Below are positions 50,724-60,746 of a DNA stretch of 64,000 nucleotides, one piece after another. Within the stretch, counting starts at the first letter, position 1; each line of letters starts with the position of its first letter. This stretch comes from Maritalea sp049801075. Its GTDB lineage: Bacteria; Pseudomonadota; Alphaproteobacteria; Rhizobiales; Devosiaceae. The stretch covers positions 248,001 through 312,000 of the forward strand of contig NZ_JBNAGG010000001.1 in assembly GCF_049801075.1 (NCBI RefSeq). Direction: 5' to 3'. A model generated the notes under the pieces. That model saw only the letters and a program-made list of their open reading frames with translations, searched no databases and was not told the origin of the DNA. The position numbers and the translations under genes are program-made.

Positions 50724-51692
50724 TTACGGCAAAATAATTGTCGAGCCCGTAGTTTCTCGATTTTCCAAGGCGTTATGTGCTTTGGCAATATCTTTCAGCG
50801 CGAATTTTTGGCCGATATTCACCTTCACCACGCCATTCTGAATCACCTCAAACAAGGCTTTGGCATTGTTGGTGAGTTCCTCATAGGTGCTGGTGTAGGC
50901 GCCGAGCATGGGGCGCACCACATGCAGTGAGCCTTTTCGGGCTAAAATGCCGAGATCTGGAATGGATACGGGGCCTGTTGCGTTGCCATAGGACACCATA
51001 AGGCCGTGTGGCTGCAAGCAGTCTAGGCCGCGTTCAAAAGTGTCTTTGCCCAGGGAATCATAAACGACGCGGACTCCCTTCCCGTTTGTGGCCTCGCGTA
51101 CTTTTTCAACAAAATCATCTTTTGATGAGTTTATCACCACATCGCAATTGTTGGCTTCGGCAAGGGCCATCTTCTCTTCAGAACCTACGGCGCCGATCAC
51201 GTGGCCGCCCAAATGTTTGCCCCATTGGCACAGAATCGATCCAACACCGCCTGCAGCTGCCTGCACAAACATCGCATCACCCTTTTTCAACTGATAGGTG
51301 AGGAAAAGCAAATAATGCGCTGTTAGACCTTTTAAAAGCGACGCTGCGGCGACGTCATCTGAAACCCCATCAGGCAACGGCACAAGCTTATCGGCCGGGA
51401 TATTGCGATGAGTGGAGTATGACCCCATAGCGCCACAATAAACAACGCGGTCGCCGGGTTTCACGTTGGTAACGCCCTCGCCCACTTTCTCCACAATGCC
51501 TGCGGCTTCCATGCCGGGCGTAAACGGTGTTTCTGCCGGATAAAGGCCGGTGCGGAAATAGACGTCGATGAAGTTCAGGCCGATGGCGGTATGTTTGATT
51601 TGCGCTTCGCCTGCGCCGGGTGCGCCCAATTCAAAGTCGACAAGGTGAAGCTGATCGGCGCCACCTGTTTCGTTCACAACAATTTTTTGCAT
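50724..51692 (-). CDS. Quinone oxidoreductase (zeta-crystallin type, MDR family)
   Basis: A 322-residue NADPH-dependent medium-chain reductase without the zinc sites of alcohol dehydrogenases. AAAGGVGSILCQW (about 145-157) is the nucleotide-binding motif and FIDVYFRTGLYP the substrate side. It fits E. coli QorA-like enzymes that reduce quinones or alpha,beta-unsaturated carbonyls. AGGGAG precedes the ATG at 51692; the longer open frame upstream covers the divergent monooxygenase gene and is not real. Confidence 0.92.
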   Translation of the reverse strand: MQKIVVNETGGADQLHLVDFELGAPGAGEAQIKHTAIGLNFIDVYFRTGLYPAETPFTPGMEAAGIVEKVGEGVTNVKPGDRVVYCGAMGSYSTHRNIPADKLVPLPDGVSDDVAAASLLKGLTAHYLLFLTYQLKKGDAMFVQAAAGGVGSILCQWGKHLGGHVIGAVGSEEKMALAEANNCDVVINSSKDDFVEKVREATNGKGVRVVYDSLGKDTFERGLDCLQPHGLMVSYGNATGPVSIPDLGILARKGSLHVVRPMLGAYTSTYEELTNNAKALFEVIQNGVVKVNIGQKFALKDIAKAHNALENRETTGSTIILP

Positions 51693-51857
51693 GAGGCATC
51701 TCCCTGATTCAATTCCGCTTGGCTGATTTTTGCAGCATCTGTAGGACACCGAGAATAGATCAGCTACAAAGAATGTCCATGGGCGAAATGCGACAATTTC
51801 ACATTGGCCATTTGGCGTGTGATCATACATACTCGCTTGAAATTGTGGGACAAAACT

Positions 51858-53030
51858 ATGGCTGAATACGATATTGCAATTGTGGGTGGCGGCTTGACGG
51901 GAGCCGCGTTGGCGGGGCTTTTGAAAGCGCGCGGCAAATCGGTGGTGCATTTTGCACCGGTGATGGAAAAAGACTTCCGCACCTCTGCCTTGATGATGCC
52001 TACCGTTGAGTTTTTGCAAGATTCGGGCCTCTGCCCTGATCCTGATGCCTTGGGCTATCCGCTGCGGCAGATCAGAATCATCGATGCCACCAATCGCCTG
52101 CTGCGTGGCCCTGAGGCGCTGTTTGACAGCCGTGAGGCCGGGCATGAGCAATTTGGCTACAACTTCCCCAATGCGGACTTGCTGCCTCGATTTCAGGCCT
52201 TTGCGGATGATCAGTCGGGTGAGATCACCAAGGTTGAAGCACGGGTTGGATTGATTGACCGCCAGGAAGATGGTGTGTTCGTGATCACCGATGCGCACCA
52301 GAACGAGCATCGGGCGCGTTTGCTGGTTGGTGCCGATGGCAAAAAATCCATGGTGCGCCAGCAGTTTAGCTTTGAGTTTGACGAAGAACAGTTCGCACAG
52401 TCAGCGCTGGTGTGCGACTTTGAATTTGAGCGGTCAATTGGCGATTGCTCTATCGAATTCCATTATGAGAATGGCCCGTTCACGCTGGTGCCTGCACATA
52501 ATAATAAGATCAATTTGGTCTGGCTGGATCAACATAAAGTGCTGAACGAGGCGCTGGCGCTTTCTGATGAAAAATTTGAGAAGCTGTTGGAAGATAAGGC
52601 AAATCACCTGTTTGGCCACGCTAAGTTGCTGACGAAACGATTTGTGTTCCCCTTATCAAATTTGCATATGCGTTTTGCGGGCAAGGATGGTGTGGTGCTG
52701 GTCGGTGAAGCGGCACATGCTTTTCCGCCTATTGGCGCGCAGGGGTTGAATTTGGGCCTGCGTGATGTGGAATCATTGATTGAAGCGATTGATGAGGTTT
52801 CGCCACAGAATCAACCGCTTACCCGGGCTGATGCAGACCGTGTGAGCGCGATTTATGCGGCAAAGCGGACGCCGGATTTGATCAAAACGGGTGGTTTTGT
52901 GGATGGGCTGTTCAAGTCGCTCTTGTCGGACTTTTTGCCTGCACAGCTTCTGCGGCTGTCTGGATTGTGGGCGTTGAAGTCTGTTTCGCCACTGAGAAAG
53001 CTGGCATTTAAAATAGGAATGGGGCGCTAA
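51858..53030 (+). CDS. UbiH/UbiF/COQ6-family FAD-dependent monooxygenase
   Basis: A 390-residue flavoprotein hydroxylase: the FAD motif IVGGGLTGAALAGLL at the N-terminus, the central VGADGKKS (DG motif) and the C-terminal GEAAHAFPPIGAQGLNLGLRD (shown as key GEAAHAFPP and GLNLGLRD). It probably hydroxylates a ring position during ubiquinone synthesis, as is usual for the family, but which position cannot be told. The ATG at 51858 is chosen over an in-frame ATG at 51804. Confidence 0.9.
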   Translation: MAEYDIAIVGGGLTGAALAGLLKARGKSVVHFAPVMEKDFRTSALMMPTVEFLQDSGLCPDPDALGYPLRQIRIIDATNRLLRGPEALFDSREAGHEQFGYNFPNADLLPRFQAFADDQSGEITKVEARVGLIDRQEDGVFVITDAHQNEHRARLLVGADGKKSMVRQQFSFEFDEEQFAQSALVCDFEFERSIGDCSIEFHYENGPFTLVPAHNNKINLVWLDQHKVLNEALALSDEKFEKLLEDKANHLFGHAKLLTKRFVFPLSNLHMRFAGKDGVVLVGEAAHAFPPIGAQGLNLGLRDVESLIEAIDEVSPQNQPLTRADADRVSAIYAAKRTPDLIKTGGFVDGLFKSLLSDFLPAQLLRLSGLWALKSVSPLRKLAFKIGMGR

Positions 53031-53040
53031 AAAGCGCCCC
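53021..53040. terminator. GC-rich hairpin between convergent ubiH-like and ialB-like genes
   Basis: GGGGCGCT (53021-53028) and AGCGCCCC (53033-53040) are perfect 8-bp arms around AAAA, and the stop codon of the upstream gene lies in the hairpin. It sits between two convergent genes and could end both transcripts, although neither side has a long T-tract. AT-rich sequence follows on both strands. Confidence 0.5.
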
Positions 53041-53087
53041 AAACATCTAAAAACTTCAGCTAAAATTTTAGAAAATTACAGCAAACT

Positions 53088-53741
53088 CTAATTGCCCGTG
53101 TTTTCAGCAGGCTGGTCACTGCCCTCGCCTGACTTCTCTTTGCGCAATTCTTCCGCCACACCTTGCAATTGCTGCTCAAGTGCATTTTGGCCAGTAGATT
53201 GAGCTTGGAACTCAGCTGGTGTGAAATATGTGTCGCCTTCATAAACCGCGGTGAAGCCTGAAAGGTTCACGTCGACCACCAAATCTTTGTTGGCACGGTT
53301 TTTGGCTGACAATTTGAGCTTTGCGCCACGCTTCAATGCGCCGATGAATGCTTCATTGACCACCAATTGGCCTGTGCATTTGGTCGGGTCACATGTGACG
53401 AACGGCATGCGGATTGGCTTGGTGTTGTCGACCTGCCATGTCAAACCGAATGGCAGTAGAACAGCCAAAGGCATTTCCGCGATGGCCAAATAGCGGTTTT
53501 CACCTGATGGATCGTCCCGCAATGTGAAAGCGCCAACTTTATTGCCACCTTTGAAAACAACCTGGCGGACGATACAAGCGAGATCGCCTGAGCTTAGCTT
53601 GTCGCACACTTTCAGCCAGTTATCTTCTGGCTTCCGCTCTTGTTGCTGTCCTGAGTCTTGTGCCAACGCGCCACCAGCAAGTGACATGACCAACATGCCG
53701 GCTGCTGCAAGTTTTGCACCTGACTTAAAAATATCGAACAT
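53088..53741 (-). CDS. Invasion-associated locus B (IalB) family protein
   Basis: A 217-residue exported protein. A Sec signal peptide ends near residue 27 (GGALAQ). The IalB domain follows, with four cysteines in VCDKL, ACIV, VTCDP and KCTG that probably form disulphides. The C-terminal tail is Gln/Glu-rich. Named for Bartonella invasion, but widespread in free-living Hyphomicrobiales, so no pathogenic role is implied. AGGGTG precedes the ATG at 53741. Confidence 0.88.
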   Translation of the reverse strand: MFDIFKSGAKLAAAGMLVMSLAGGALAQDSGQQQERKPEDNWLKVCDKLSSGDLACIVRQVVFKGGNKVGAFTLRDDPSGENRYLAIAEMPLAVLLPFGLTWQVDNTKPIRMPFVTCDPTKCTGQLVVNEAFIGALKRGAKLKLSAKNRANKDLVVDVNLSGFTAVYEGDTYFTPAEFQAQSTGQNALEQQLQGVAEELRKEKSGEGSDQPAENTGN

Positions 53742-53825
53742 AACGCACCCTAATTGTTTCGCGAACGCTTTATCGGTTCGCGTTTTCAGTTCCACCCTAT
53801 TGACGTGCTAAATCGGGCAATAACA

Positions 53826-53857
53826 TGACAAAAACAGTATTCATACTGCTTTTGTCA
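53826..53857. other. Long inverted repeat between ialB-like gene and mfd
   Basis: TGACAAAAACAGTA (53826-53839) and TACTGCTTTTGTCA (53844-53857) form a 14-bp stem with a single mismatch around a 4-nt loop. On the minus strand, TTTTTGT directly follows the inner 5-bp stem, so it may act as terminator of mfd. It could equally be an operator for the ialB-like gene, whose start is 85 bp away. Confidence 0.5.
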
Positions 53858-53904
53858 ATTATGGTTTCCACCCGCGTGACACGCTTCCTTTATAAATCCT
53901 CTGC

Positions 53905-56900
53905 CTATCCTTGCTCAGCAAGTTTGGCCAGTTGGGCCAAAATTCGAGCCGCGCCCGTCAGCTTTTTGTTGTTGTCGGGCCAGTTGCGCGCAAAGACAAG
54001 CTTTTGATCTGGGCGCACTTTAGCTTTTTCTGCTGGATTTGCAATAAGTTGCACAAGTGCGGATGGATTTGGAAACTCACCGTTGCGTAAAGTGATGACT
54101 GCGCCCTTGGGACCAGCATCAACTTTTTCGACATTTGCCCGCCTACACAATGATTTGACCAGCACGATTTTGAGCAAATGTTTGACCTCTTCCGGCAGCG
54201 GACCGAAGCGGTCAATCAGTTCTGCACCGAAGGCATCAATTTCTTGTGCTTCGCTCAAATCACCCAAACGACGGTAAAGCTGCATCCGGACTTGCAAATC
54301 CGGCACATAGTCTTCTGGAATCATCACGGGCATGCCCAATGAGATCTGCGGTGACCACTGGTCTTCTACTTCCTCGTCATCATTGCCCGTTTTGAGCTGG
54401 GCGACGGCCTCTTCCAACATGGCTTGATATAATTCGAAGCCAACTTCTTTGATGTGGCCAGATTGTTCTTCACCCAAAATATTGCCCGCGCCGCGAATAT
54501 CGAGGTCGTGGCTAGCCAACTGGAACCCGGCGCCCAAACTGTCGAGCGATTGCAGAACCGAAAGTCGACGGTTTGCTGTGTCTGTGAGTTTTTGATGCGC
54601 CGGTGTGGTGAACAAGGCATAAGCGCGCACTTTAGAGCGGCCAATACGTCCCCGGATCTGGTGCAGTTGCGACAGGCCGAAATTATCTGCGCAGTGCACC
54701 ACCAAAGTGTTCGCGGTTGGGATGTCCAAACCTGACTCAACGATGGTTGTGGCCACAAGCACGTCGAATTTGCCATCATAGAATGCGTTCATGATGTCAT
54801 CGAGCTCGCCCGGCGACATTTGGCCATTGGCGACCACATAACTCACTTCTGGCACATGTTCATCCAAGAATGCAGCTATATCGCCTTGGTCTTTGATGCG
54901 TGGCACCACGTAAAAGCTTTGGCCGCCACGGTATTTTTCGCGCAAAAGGGCTTCGCGGATCACTAGGCTGTCAAAGGGCATAACGAAGGATCGTACCGAC
55001 AATCGATCAATCGGCGGCGTGGCAAGAATCGATAGATCGCGCACCCCGGTTAGCGCCATTTGCAAGGTGCGTGGGATCGGCGTGGCGGACAAGGTGAGCA
55101 CATGAACGTTTGATTTTAGCTCTTTCAAACGTTCTTTGTGGCCAACGCCAAAATGTTGCTCTTCATCGATCACCAGCAAGCCAAGGTCATGAAACTTAAC
55201 GCTTTTGCCGAGCAAGGCATGAGTGCCGATGACGATATCGACGTCACCATTGGCAACGCCCTCTTTGGTCAATTTCAGCTCCTTTGCTGAAACCAAACGG
55301 GATGCTTGGCGCACCCGGACAGGCAGATCAGCAAAGCGCTCTTTAAAGGTTTTAAAATGCTGCCGCGCCAACAGTGTAGTGGGCACAACGACTGCAACTT
55401 GTTTGCCTGTGAGCGCCACGGCGAACGCTGCCCGCAAGGCCACTTCAGTTTTGCCAAAGCCAACATCGCCGCAAACCAGCCGGTCCATTGCGCGACCACT
55501 AGTCAAATCTTCAAAAACAGAATCGATGGCGTTGAGCTGATCGTCCGTTTCTTCAAACGGAAAACGCGCACAAAACTCTTCATATAGCCCAGTGGTGGGT
55601 TCGATGACCTCACCTTTGGTGAGCTCGCGGGAGGCTGCAATCTTGATCAATTGATCGGCCATCTCGCGAATACGCTGTTTCAGCTTAGACTTTTTGGCTT
55701 GCCATGCGACGCCGCCAAGCTTGTCTAACACGCCAGCACCGCCTTCGGAGCCGTAGCGGGACAAAAGCTCGATGTTTTCAACCGGCAAATAAAGGCGATC
55801 GCCCTTGGCATATTCGATTTCAACGCAATCATGCGGAGCGCCCGTTACTTCGATGGCTTTCAAGCCCACAAAGCGACCAATGCCGTGGTCCACATGCACA
55901 ACCAGATCGCCAGCGGCTAAACCGCTCGCTTCTGTGATCGCATCGGCACCTTTTTTGCGTTTGCGAGAACGGATGATCCGTTCACCCAGAATGTCTTGCT
56001 CTGACAGGACAAAGTGGTGCGCGGTCTCAAAGCCTGCTTCAAGACCCAACACGATCAAGCCGATGGTATTTTTACCCAGCTCTTCGGCTTGCTGCCAAAA
56101 TTCAATTAGCTTGAGGTTTTCATGCTCATGATCTTTGAGTACCTGAGCCATGCGGTCTCGCGTGCCTTCACTCCAACAAGCGATGACGGCACGTTTGCCC
56201 TCGCCCTGCTTTGCCTTAATGCGGGTGAGCACAGCCTCAAAGACATTGGTGTCTTTGGCTTGGCGTTCCTGTGAGAAGTTGGCAACCAACTGCCCATCGA
56301 GTGACTTGATCTCTGCATCCGGCCGCTCAAGCGATTGGAACGGTGTGATTTGCAGCAGTTTGTTGCCTAACCACTCGGTGGTGTCATCCTGCAAATCATA
56401 GAGCAAATCTGGTGGAAGTGGCTTATAGGGCGCGCCGCTAGTTTGCGGCTCATTCAGCGCTTCAAAGCGCGCTTCATAATAGTCGGCGACTTGCGCCATG
56501 CGCTCTGAAATGGCTTGGCTGACCTGATCATCCAAGATCCAAGTTGCTTCGCCTGTGTAATCATGGAAGTTGCCCATATCTTCATAGAAGAATGGAAGCC
56601 AATGCTCCATTCCCGCAAAGCGCTGCCCTGCACTGATGGCAGCATAAAGCGGATCATTTGCCGTGTCGCCCCCAAACTGGCGGGTATAAGAGCGGCGGAA
56701 TGTGGAAATGGCATCCGGCGTCAGCACCACTTCGCTCATCGGCACAAGGGCGGCAGATTTCTGTTGTGCTAAGGTGCGCTGGGTTTCGGGATCAAAGGTT
56801 CGGATCGTTTCGAGCGACGCGCCAAAAAAGTCGAACCGCAAAGGCGCTTCGGCACCAGCTGGGTATAGATCGACCAGACCACCCCGCACGGCAAATTCGC

Positions 56901-57396
56901 CCTCTTCCCGCACTGTTGGCACGCGGAGATAGCCATTAATGCTGGCCCATTCGATCAGTTTTTCTGTGCCGATATTTTCGCCAACTTTGAAAAACAGTGC
57001 GAATTGTTGAACCAGCTCTGGTGGTAGCGTTTTTTGAACGATGGCATTGACCGCCGTGACGATGATTTTGCCTGCATTTTTGCCAGTTGCCAGCTGGGCA
57101 AGCGTGGTCATCCGCTCGGCCAAGACGCCGACATTTGGCGACACCCTATCATAGGGCAAACAATCCCAAGCGGGGAATAGCAACACATCGTGGTTCGGGC
57201 ATAGGTGACGCAAATGCTCAGCCATTTTCTGCATACGGCGACCATCGCGCGCCACAAACACGGCGGCTGGAGCGTCTGGTGCATCCTGTTGCAATTGCGC
57301 CAGCTGCTGGCTGACCACAATTGGCTGCATACCATCTGGCACGCCGCACAAATAAGTGCTGGGGGTTAGGCTGAAATTGTCGCTACCATCGGCCAT
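53905..57396 (-). CDS. mfd: Transcription-repair coupling factor Mfd
   Basis: A 1163-residue ATP-dependent translocase that removes stalled RNA polymerase and recruits UvrA. The UvrB-homology region occupies the N-terminus. The RNA-polymerase-interacting module (about 470-560, LVVHVDHGIGRFVGL) follows, then the RecG-like motor with GDVGFGKTEVALRAA (Walker A, about 630) and DEEQHFGV. The TRG motif region and the C-terminal D7 domain complete it. Full length and intact. It lies 3 bp after the sdhE stop, so the two are cotranscribed. Confidence 0.97.
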   Translation of the reverse strand: MADGSDNFSLTPSTYLCGVPDGMQPIVVSQQLAQLQQDAPDAPAAVFVARDGRRMQKMAEHLRHLCPNHDVLLFPAWDCLPYDRVSPNVGVLAERMTTLAQLATGKNAGKIIVTAVNAIVQKTLPPELVQQFALFFKVGENIGTEKLIEWASINGYLRVPTVREEGEFAVRGGLVDLYPAGAEAPLRFDFFGASLETIRTFDPETQRTLAQQKSAALVPMSEVVLTPDAISTFRRSYTRQFGGDTANDPLYAAISAGQRFAGMEHWLPFFYEDMGNFHDYTGEATWILDDQVSQAISERMAQVADYYEARFEALNEPQTSGAPYKPLPPDLLYDLQDDTTEWLGNKLLQITPFQSLERPDAEIKSLDGQLVANFSQERQAKDTNVFEAVLTRIKAKQGEGKRAVIACWSEGTRDRMAQVLKDHEHENLKLIEFWQQAEELGKNTIGLIVLGLEAGFETAHHFVLSEQDILGERIIRSRKRKKGADAITEASGLAAGDLVVHVDHGIGRFVGLKAIEVTGAPHDCVEIEYAKGDRLYLPVENIELLSRYGSEGGAGVLDKLGGVAWQAKKSKLKQRIREMADQLIKIAASRELTKGEVIEPTTGLYEEFCARFPFEETDDQLNAIDSVFEDLTSGRAMDRLVCGDVGFGKTEVALRAAFAVALTGKQVAVVVPTTLLARQHFKTFKERFADLPVRVRQASRLVSAKELKLTKEGVANGDVDIVIGTHALLGKSVKFHDLGLLVIDEEQHFGVGHKERLKELKSNVHVLTLSATPIPRTLQMALTGVRDLSILATPPIDRLSVRSFVMPFDSLVIREALLREKYRGGQSFYVVPRIKDQGDIAAFLDEHVPEVSYVVANGQMSPGELDDIMNAFYDGKFDVLVATTIVESGLDIPTANTLVVHCADNFGLSQLHQIRGRIGRSKVRAYALFTTPAHQKLTDTANRRLSVLQSLDSLGAGFQLASHDLDIRGAGNILGEEQSGHIKEVGFELYQAMLEEAVAQLKTGNDDEEVEDQWSPQISLGMPVMIPEDYVPDLQVRMQLYRRLGDLSEAQEIDAFGAELIDRFGPLPEEVKHLLKIVLVKSLCRRANVEKVDAGPKGAVITLRNGEFPNPSALVQLIANPAEKAKVRPDQKLVFARNWPDNNKKLTGAARILAQLAKLAEQG

Positions 57397-57399
57397 AAG

Positions 57400-57690
57400 T
57401 TAGGATCCCGAACCAACCTTCTCACGTTGATAGGCAATGATCATTTCAAGCAGTTCAACATCCTGACATTGTGTTGTGCCCGGCTGCCCAATGATCCACT
57501 GATAAAGGTCTGCATCCGTCTCATTCATCAAAGTTTCCAACCGATCCAACATATCTGCATCAAATTTTTGGATTTGATGGTCCACAAATCCGCCCAAAAT
57601 GATATCCATTTCCTGTGTACCGCGATGGTGCGCACGGTATTTGATCCGTTTCAAACGTTCGAGATGGGCTTGGTCGGTTGTGCTGATCAT
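57400..57690 (-). CDS. sdhE: FAD assembly factor SdhE (succinate dehydrogenase assembly)
   Basis: A 96-residue helical protein that promotes covalent FAD attachment to the succinate dehydrogenase flavoprotein. The family motif RGTQEMD (R23-G24-x2-E) is intact. The ATG at 57690 is chosen with AAGGTGATG upstream; a longer frame adds 14 residues. It lies next to mfd and divergent from recG, a neighbourhood conserved in many alphaproteobacteria. Confidence 0.95.
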   Translation of the reverse strand: MISTTDQAHLERLKRIKYRAHHRGTQEMDIILGGFVDHQIQKFDADMLDRLETLMNETDADLYQWIIGQPGTTQCQDVELLEMIIAYQREKVGSGS

Positions 57691-57825
57691 GGCATCACCT
57701 TCATGAAAGCGAATAAGAAGAGACGCCTTCAATACGATCTATCATTGGATTTGTCAGCAGCCAGATTGATTTTTTTGCTCGCTTAGGCTGATGTATGGTC
57801 GAAACCCGATTAGGAAGGACATGGC

Positions 57826-59934
57826 GTGGCGCGGCCGCAACAACTTAACCCACTATTTGCCTCTGTCAAAAAGCTAAAAGGAATCGGCCCGCAATTGGCA
57901 CAAACCATGGCCCGCTTTTTCGGTGCGCCGGAAGGCCAAGATGCCATTTTGCTTGATTTGCTGATGCACATGCCTGCTGGATTGGTGGATCGTCGACATC
58001 AACCGGGTGCCGCATTTGCGCAACCAGGGGCAATTTCCACATTTTTGCTGACCATAGATCAGCACCAAGCGCCACCACGGGGCAACAAACGACTGCCCTA
58101 TCGAATTATTGCCCATGATGATACGGGCGAAATGATGCTGACCTATTTTGCCGGACGTGCCGCCTGGTTGGAGAAATTGCTGCCTGAAGGCGAGCAACGT
58201 TATGTGTCGGGCATGGTGACAGCGTTTCAAGGGCAGAAGCAGATCAACCATCCAGATTTTGTGGTGAAGCCCGATCAATTTGATCAAATGCCTCTGGTGG
58301 AGCCCGTATATCCGCTAACGCAGGGATTGAGTGCGAAGAAATTGCAGACTGCCGTGCGCGATGCGTTGACCCAATTGCCAGATTTGGCCGAATGGGCACC
58401 AGATGCGCGACGCAATATGAATGGATGGCCAAGCTTTGCAGATGCCATGCAGCAAACACATACACCCGAAACGCCTGGCGACGCGGCGCTGGATGGTGCT
58501 GCGCGGGCGCGGCTTGCCTATGATGAATATTTGGCCGGGCAACTGACCTTGCAGATTGTGCGGTCGACACTCACCAGAGAAACAGGCATTGCGCGCGCGT
58601 TTAGCGGCGCTTTGGCGGATAAGGTGCGTGAAGCCCTGCCCTTTAGCCTGACGCCGGGGCAAGAGGCTGCATTAGACGATATTTATGCAGATTTGCGGCA
58701 GAAGCGGAAAATGGCACGGTTGATTCAGGGCGATGTGGGCGCTGGCAAGACTGTTGTGGCATTGATGGCCATGGCGGCGATGGCAGAGAGTGGCGCGCAG
58801 AGTTCTCTTATGGCGCCAACGGAAATTTTGGCCACACAGCATTTTCACTCAATTTCGAAGATTTGCGACCAGGTTGGACTGAAGGTGGCGCTTTTGACCG
58901 GGAAAATGCCGCAAGGCGAACGGCGCGCCATTCAAGAACGCATCGCATCGGGTGAAATCGATATTGTGATTGGCACCCATGCCCTGTTTCAATCGAGTGT
59001 TGAGTTTAAGCAATTGGGTCTGACGGTGGTGGATGAACAACACCGTTTTGGCGTGCATCAGCGGTTGGCTTTATCGGACAAGGGCCGCAAGACCGAATTG
59101 TTGGTGATGACAGCAACGCCGATCCCGCGCACTTTGGTGCTGACCCATTTTGGTGACATGGATGTGAGCTTGCTTACCGATAAGCCAAAAGGTCGTCAGC
59201 CGATTGATACAGCAATCTTGTCGGAAAAAGACTATGACCGTGTTGTATCGCGATTGGGTCAGCGCATGGCAGACGGTGTGCAGGCCTTTTGGGTGTGCCC
59301 GCTGGTGGAAGAATCTGAGCATTTGAATGCCACCTCTGCTGAAGATCGCTTTAAAGCGTTAAACCAGACCTTCCCGGGGCGGGTTGGCCTTGTGCATGGG
59401 CGGATGGCTGCCGCGGACAAGCAAGCGGTGATGGAGCAATTTGCGGCTGGCGAGTTGCAAATTTTGGTGGCCACCACTGTGATTGAGGTGGGCGTTGACG
59501 TGCCAAACGCGACGATCATGATCATTGAACATGCGGAAAGGTTTGGCTTGTCGCAATTGCACCAATTGCGTGGTCGTGTGGGCCGGGGCAGCAAAAAGTC
59601 TGCCTGTCTGCTGCTGCATGGGGAAAATTTGAGTGAAATCGCTCAAAAACGCTTGGAAACCATCAAGGAAACCGAAGATGGGTTTAAGATCGCAGAGCGC
59701 GACTTAGAATTGCGGGGTGAAGGTGATTTGTTGGGCACGCGACAGTCTGGCATGCCGGGCTATCGCATTGCCATTCCAGATTTTCATCGGGATTTGTTGG
59801 ATATGGCGCACGAAGACGCGGCTAACCTGATTGAAAACAATCCTGGCCTTACCGGTCCGCAAGGCGAGGCTTTGCGCACCCTGCTCTATTTGTTCCGGAA
59901 AGATTTAGCGATTCCATTGATTAAGGCTGGCTAG
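57826..59934 (+). CDS. recG: ATP-dependent DNA helicase RecG
   Basis: Replication-fork-regressing helicase, 702 residues. An N-terminal wedge domain (OB fold) is followed by the motor with GDVGAGKTVVAL (Walker A, about 305), DEQHRFGV (motif II) and the C-terminal TRG segment with GRVGRGSKKS. The GTG start at 57826 is supported by AAGGA (57814-57818); an ATG at 57821 is out of frame. Its end overlaps the convergent DUF502 gene by 4 bp. Confidence 0.96.
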   Translation: MARPQQLNPLFASVKKLKGIGPQLAQTMARFFGAPEGQDAILLDLLMHMPAGLVDRRHQPGAAFAQPGAISTFLLTIDQHQAPPRGNKRLPYRIIAHDDTGEMMLTYFAGRAAWLEKLLPEGEQRYVSGMVTAFQGQKQINHPDFVVKPDQFDQMPLVEPVYPLTQGLSAKKLQTAVRDALTQLPDLAEWAPDARRNMNGWPSFADAMQQTHTPETPGDAALDGAARARLAYDEYLAGQLTLQIVRSTLTRETGIARAFSGALADKVREALPFSLTPGQEAALDDIYADLRQKRKMARLIQGDVGAGKTVVALMAMAAMAESGAQSSLMAPTEILATQHFHSISKICDQVGLKVALLTGKMPQGERRAIQERIASGEIDIVIGTHALFQSSVEFKQLGLTVVDEQHRFGVHQRLALSDKGRKTELLVMTATPIPRTLVLTHFGDMDVSLLTDKPKGRQPIDTAILSEKDYDRVVSRLGQRMADGVQAFWVCPLVEESEHLNATSAEDRFKALNQTFPGRVGLVHGRMAAADKQAVMEQFAAGELQILVATTVIEVGVDVPNATIMIIEHAERFGLSQLHQLRGRVGRGSKKSACLLLHGENLSEIAQKRLETIKETEDGFKIAERDLELRGEGDLLGTRQSGMPGYRIAIPDFHRDLLDMAHEDAANLIENNPGLTGPQGEALRTLLYLFRKDLAIPLIKAG

Positions 59935-60671
59935 CTGGCCTTATTGTCTTCTTGCACTGCTTCTTCGGCTTCTTCCGCCAATTCAGCCATTTTGGCCTGA
60001 TATTCTGGTGACACGAGACCAGCAGAAATTACAAGCTTGGCGCCATCTTCCACTGACATGTCGAGAATTGTGATGTCTTTGCGGGGCACAAACAGCAAAA
60101 AGCCAGACGTTGGGTTTGGCGTGGTGGGCAAAAACACACTGATAATGTCGTCTCCGCGTACTTTATCTGCCACTTCGCCTTTAGCGCTGGTGGAGATAAA
60201 CACCAAAGCCCATAGGCCCTCGCGCGGATATTGGATCAGGCCAACTTGCTTGAAGTTCGAATGGCTTTGGCTGACCACAGTTTCGAAAATCTGCTTAAGG
60301 CCGCGGTAAAGCACAGACACGAACGGCATTCGGTGCAAAATGCTTTCGCCAAATTGCACCAGCGTGCGGCCGACCAAATTGGCGGTGAGGAAGCCGAGCA
60401 AAACAATGGCGATAAATGCGATGACCAACCCAAAACCGGGAACGGTGATGGGCAGATATGTATCCGGATTATATTGCGCTGGAATCAGCGGTTTGACGAA
60501 ATCATCAACGATGCGAATGATGGACCAAGTGATATAGATCGTCAGACCAATCGGTGCGGCGATCACCAAACCCGTCAAAAAATAGTTTGTCAGGCGACGG
60601 CCCGGGCCCACATGATGGCCATGGTCTGCTTGATCGTCACTATGCTTCTTATCGTATTTATCGTTCATCAT
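59931..60671 (-). CDS. DUF502 membrane protein
   Basis: A 246-residue inner-membrane protein with two hydrophobic segments (about 27-47 and 72-95). The family-typical PGFGLVIAF, TPNPTSGF and a soluble C-terminal domain follow. DUF502 proteins have no established role in bacteria; plant relatives (LCV) are envelope-linked. A His/Asp-rich cytoplasmic N-terminus (DKKHSDDQADHGHH) might bind metal. An ATG one codon later (60668) is equally possible as a start. Confidence 0.88.
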   Translation of the reverse strand: MMNDKYDKKHSDDQADHGHHVGPGRRLTNYFLTGLVIAAPIGLTIYITWSIIRIVDDFVKPLIPAQYNPDTYLPITVPGFGLVIAFIAIVLLGFLTANLVGRTLVQFGESILHRMPFVSVLYRGLKQIFETVVSQSHSNFKQVGLIQYPREGLWALVFISTSAKGEVADKVRGDDIISVFLPTTPNPTSGFLLFVPRKDITILDMSVEDGAKLVISAGLVSPEYQAKMAELAEEAEEAVQEDNKAS

Positions 60672-60746
60672 AGAAACCTATATAGACCACCGAATCCGCA
60701 ATACAACGGCTTTAGCGTATTTTATCGAGATTACGTAGTCTGCCGA

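Noticed and set aside
51693..52310. N-terminal extension of the quinone oxidoreductase frame on the minus strand
   Set aside because: It lies antisense to the monooxygenase gene, has unusual composition and no family similarity; a good ribosome binding site supports the start at 51692.
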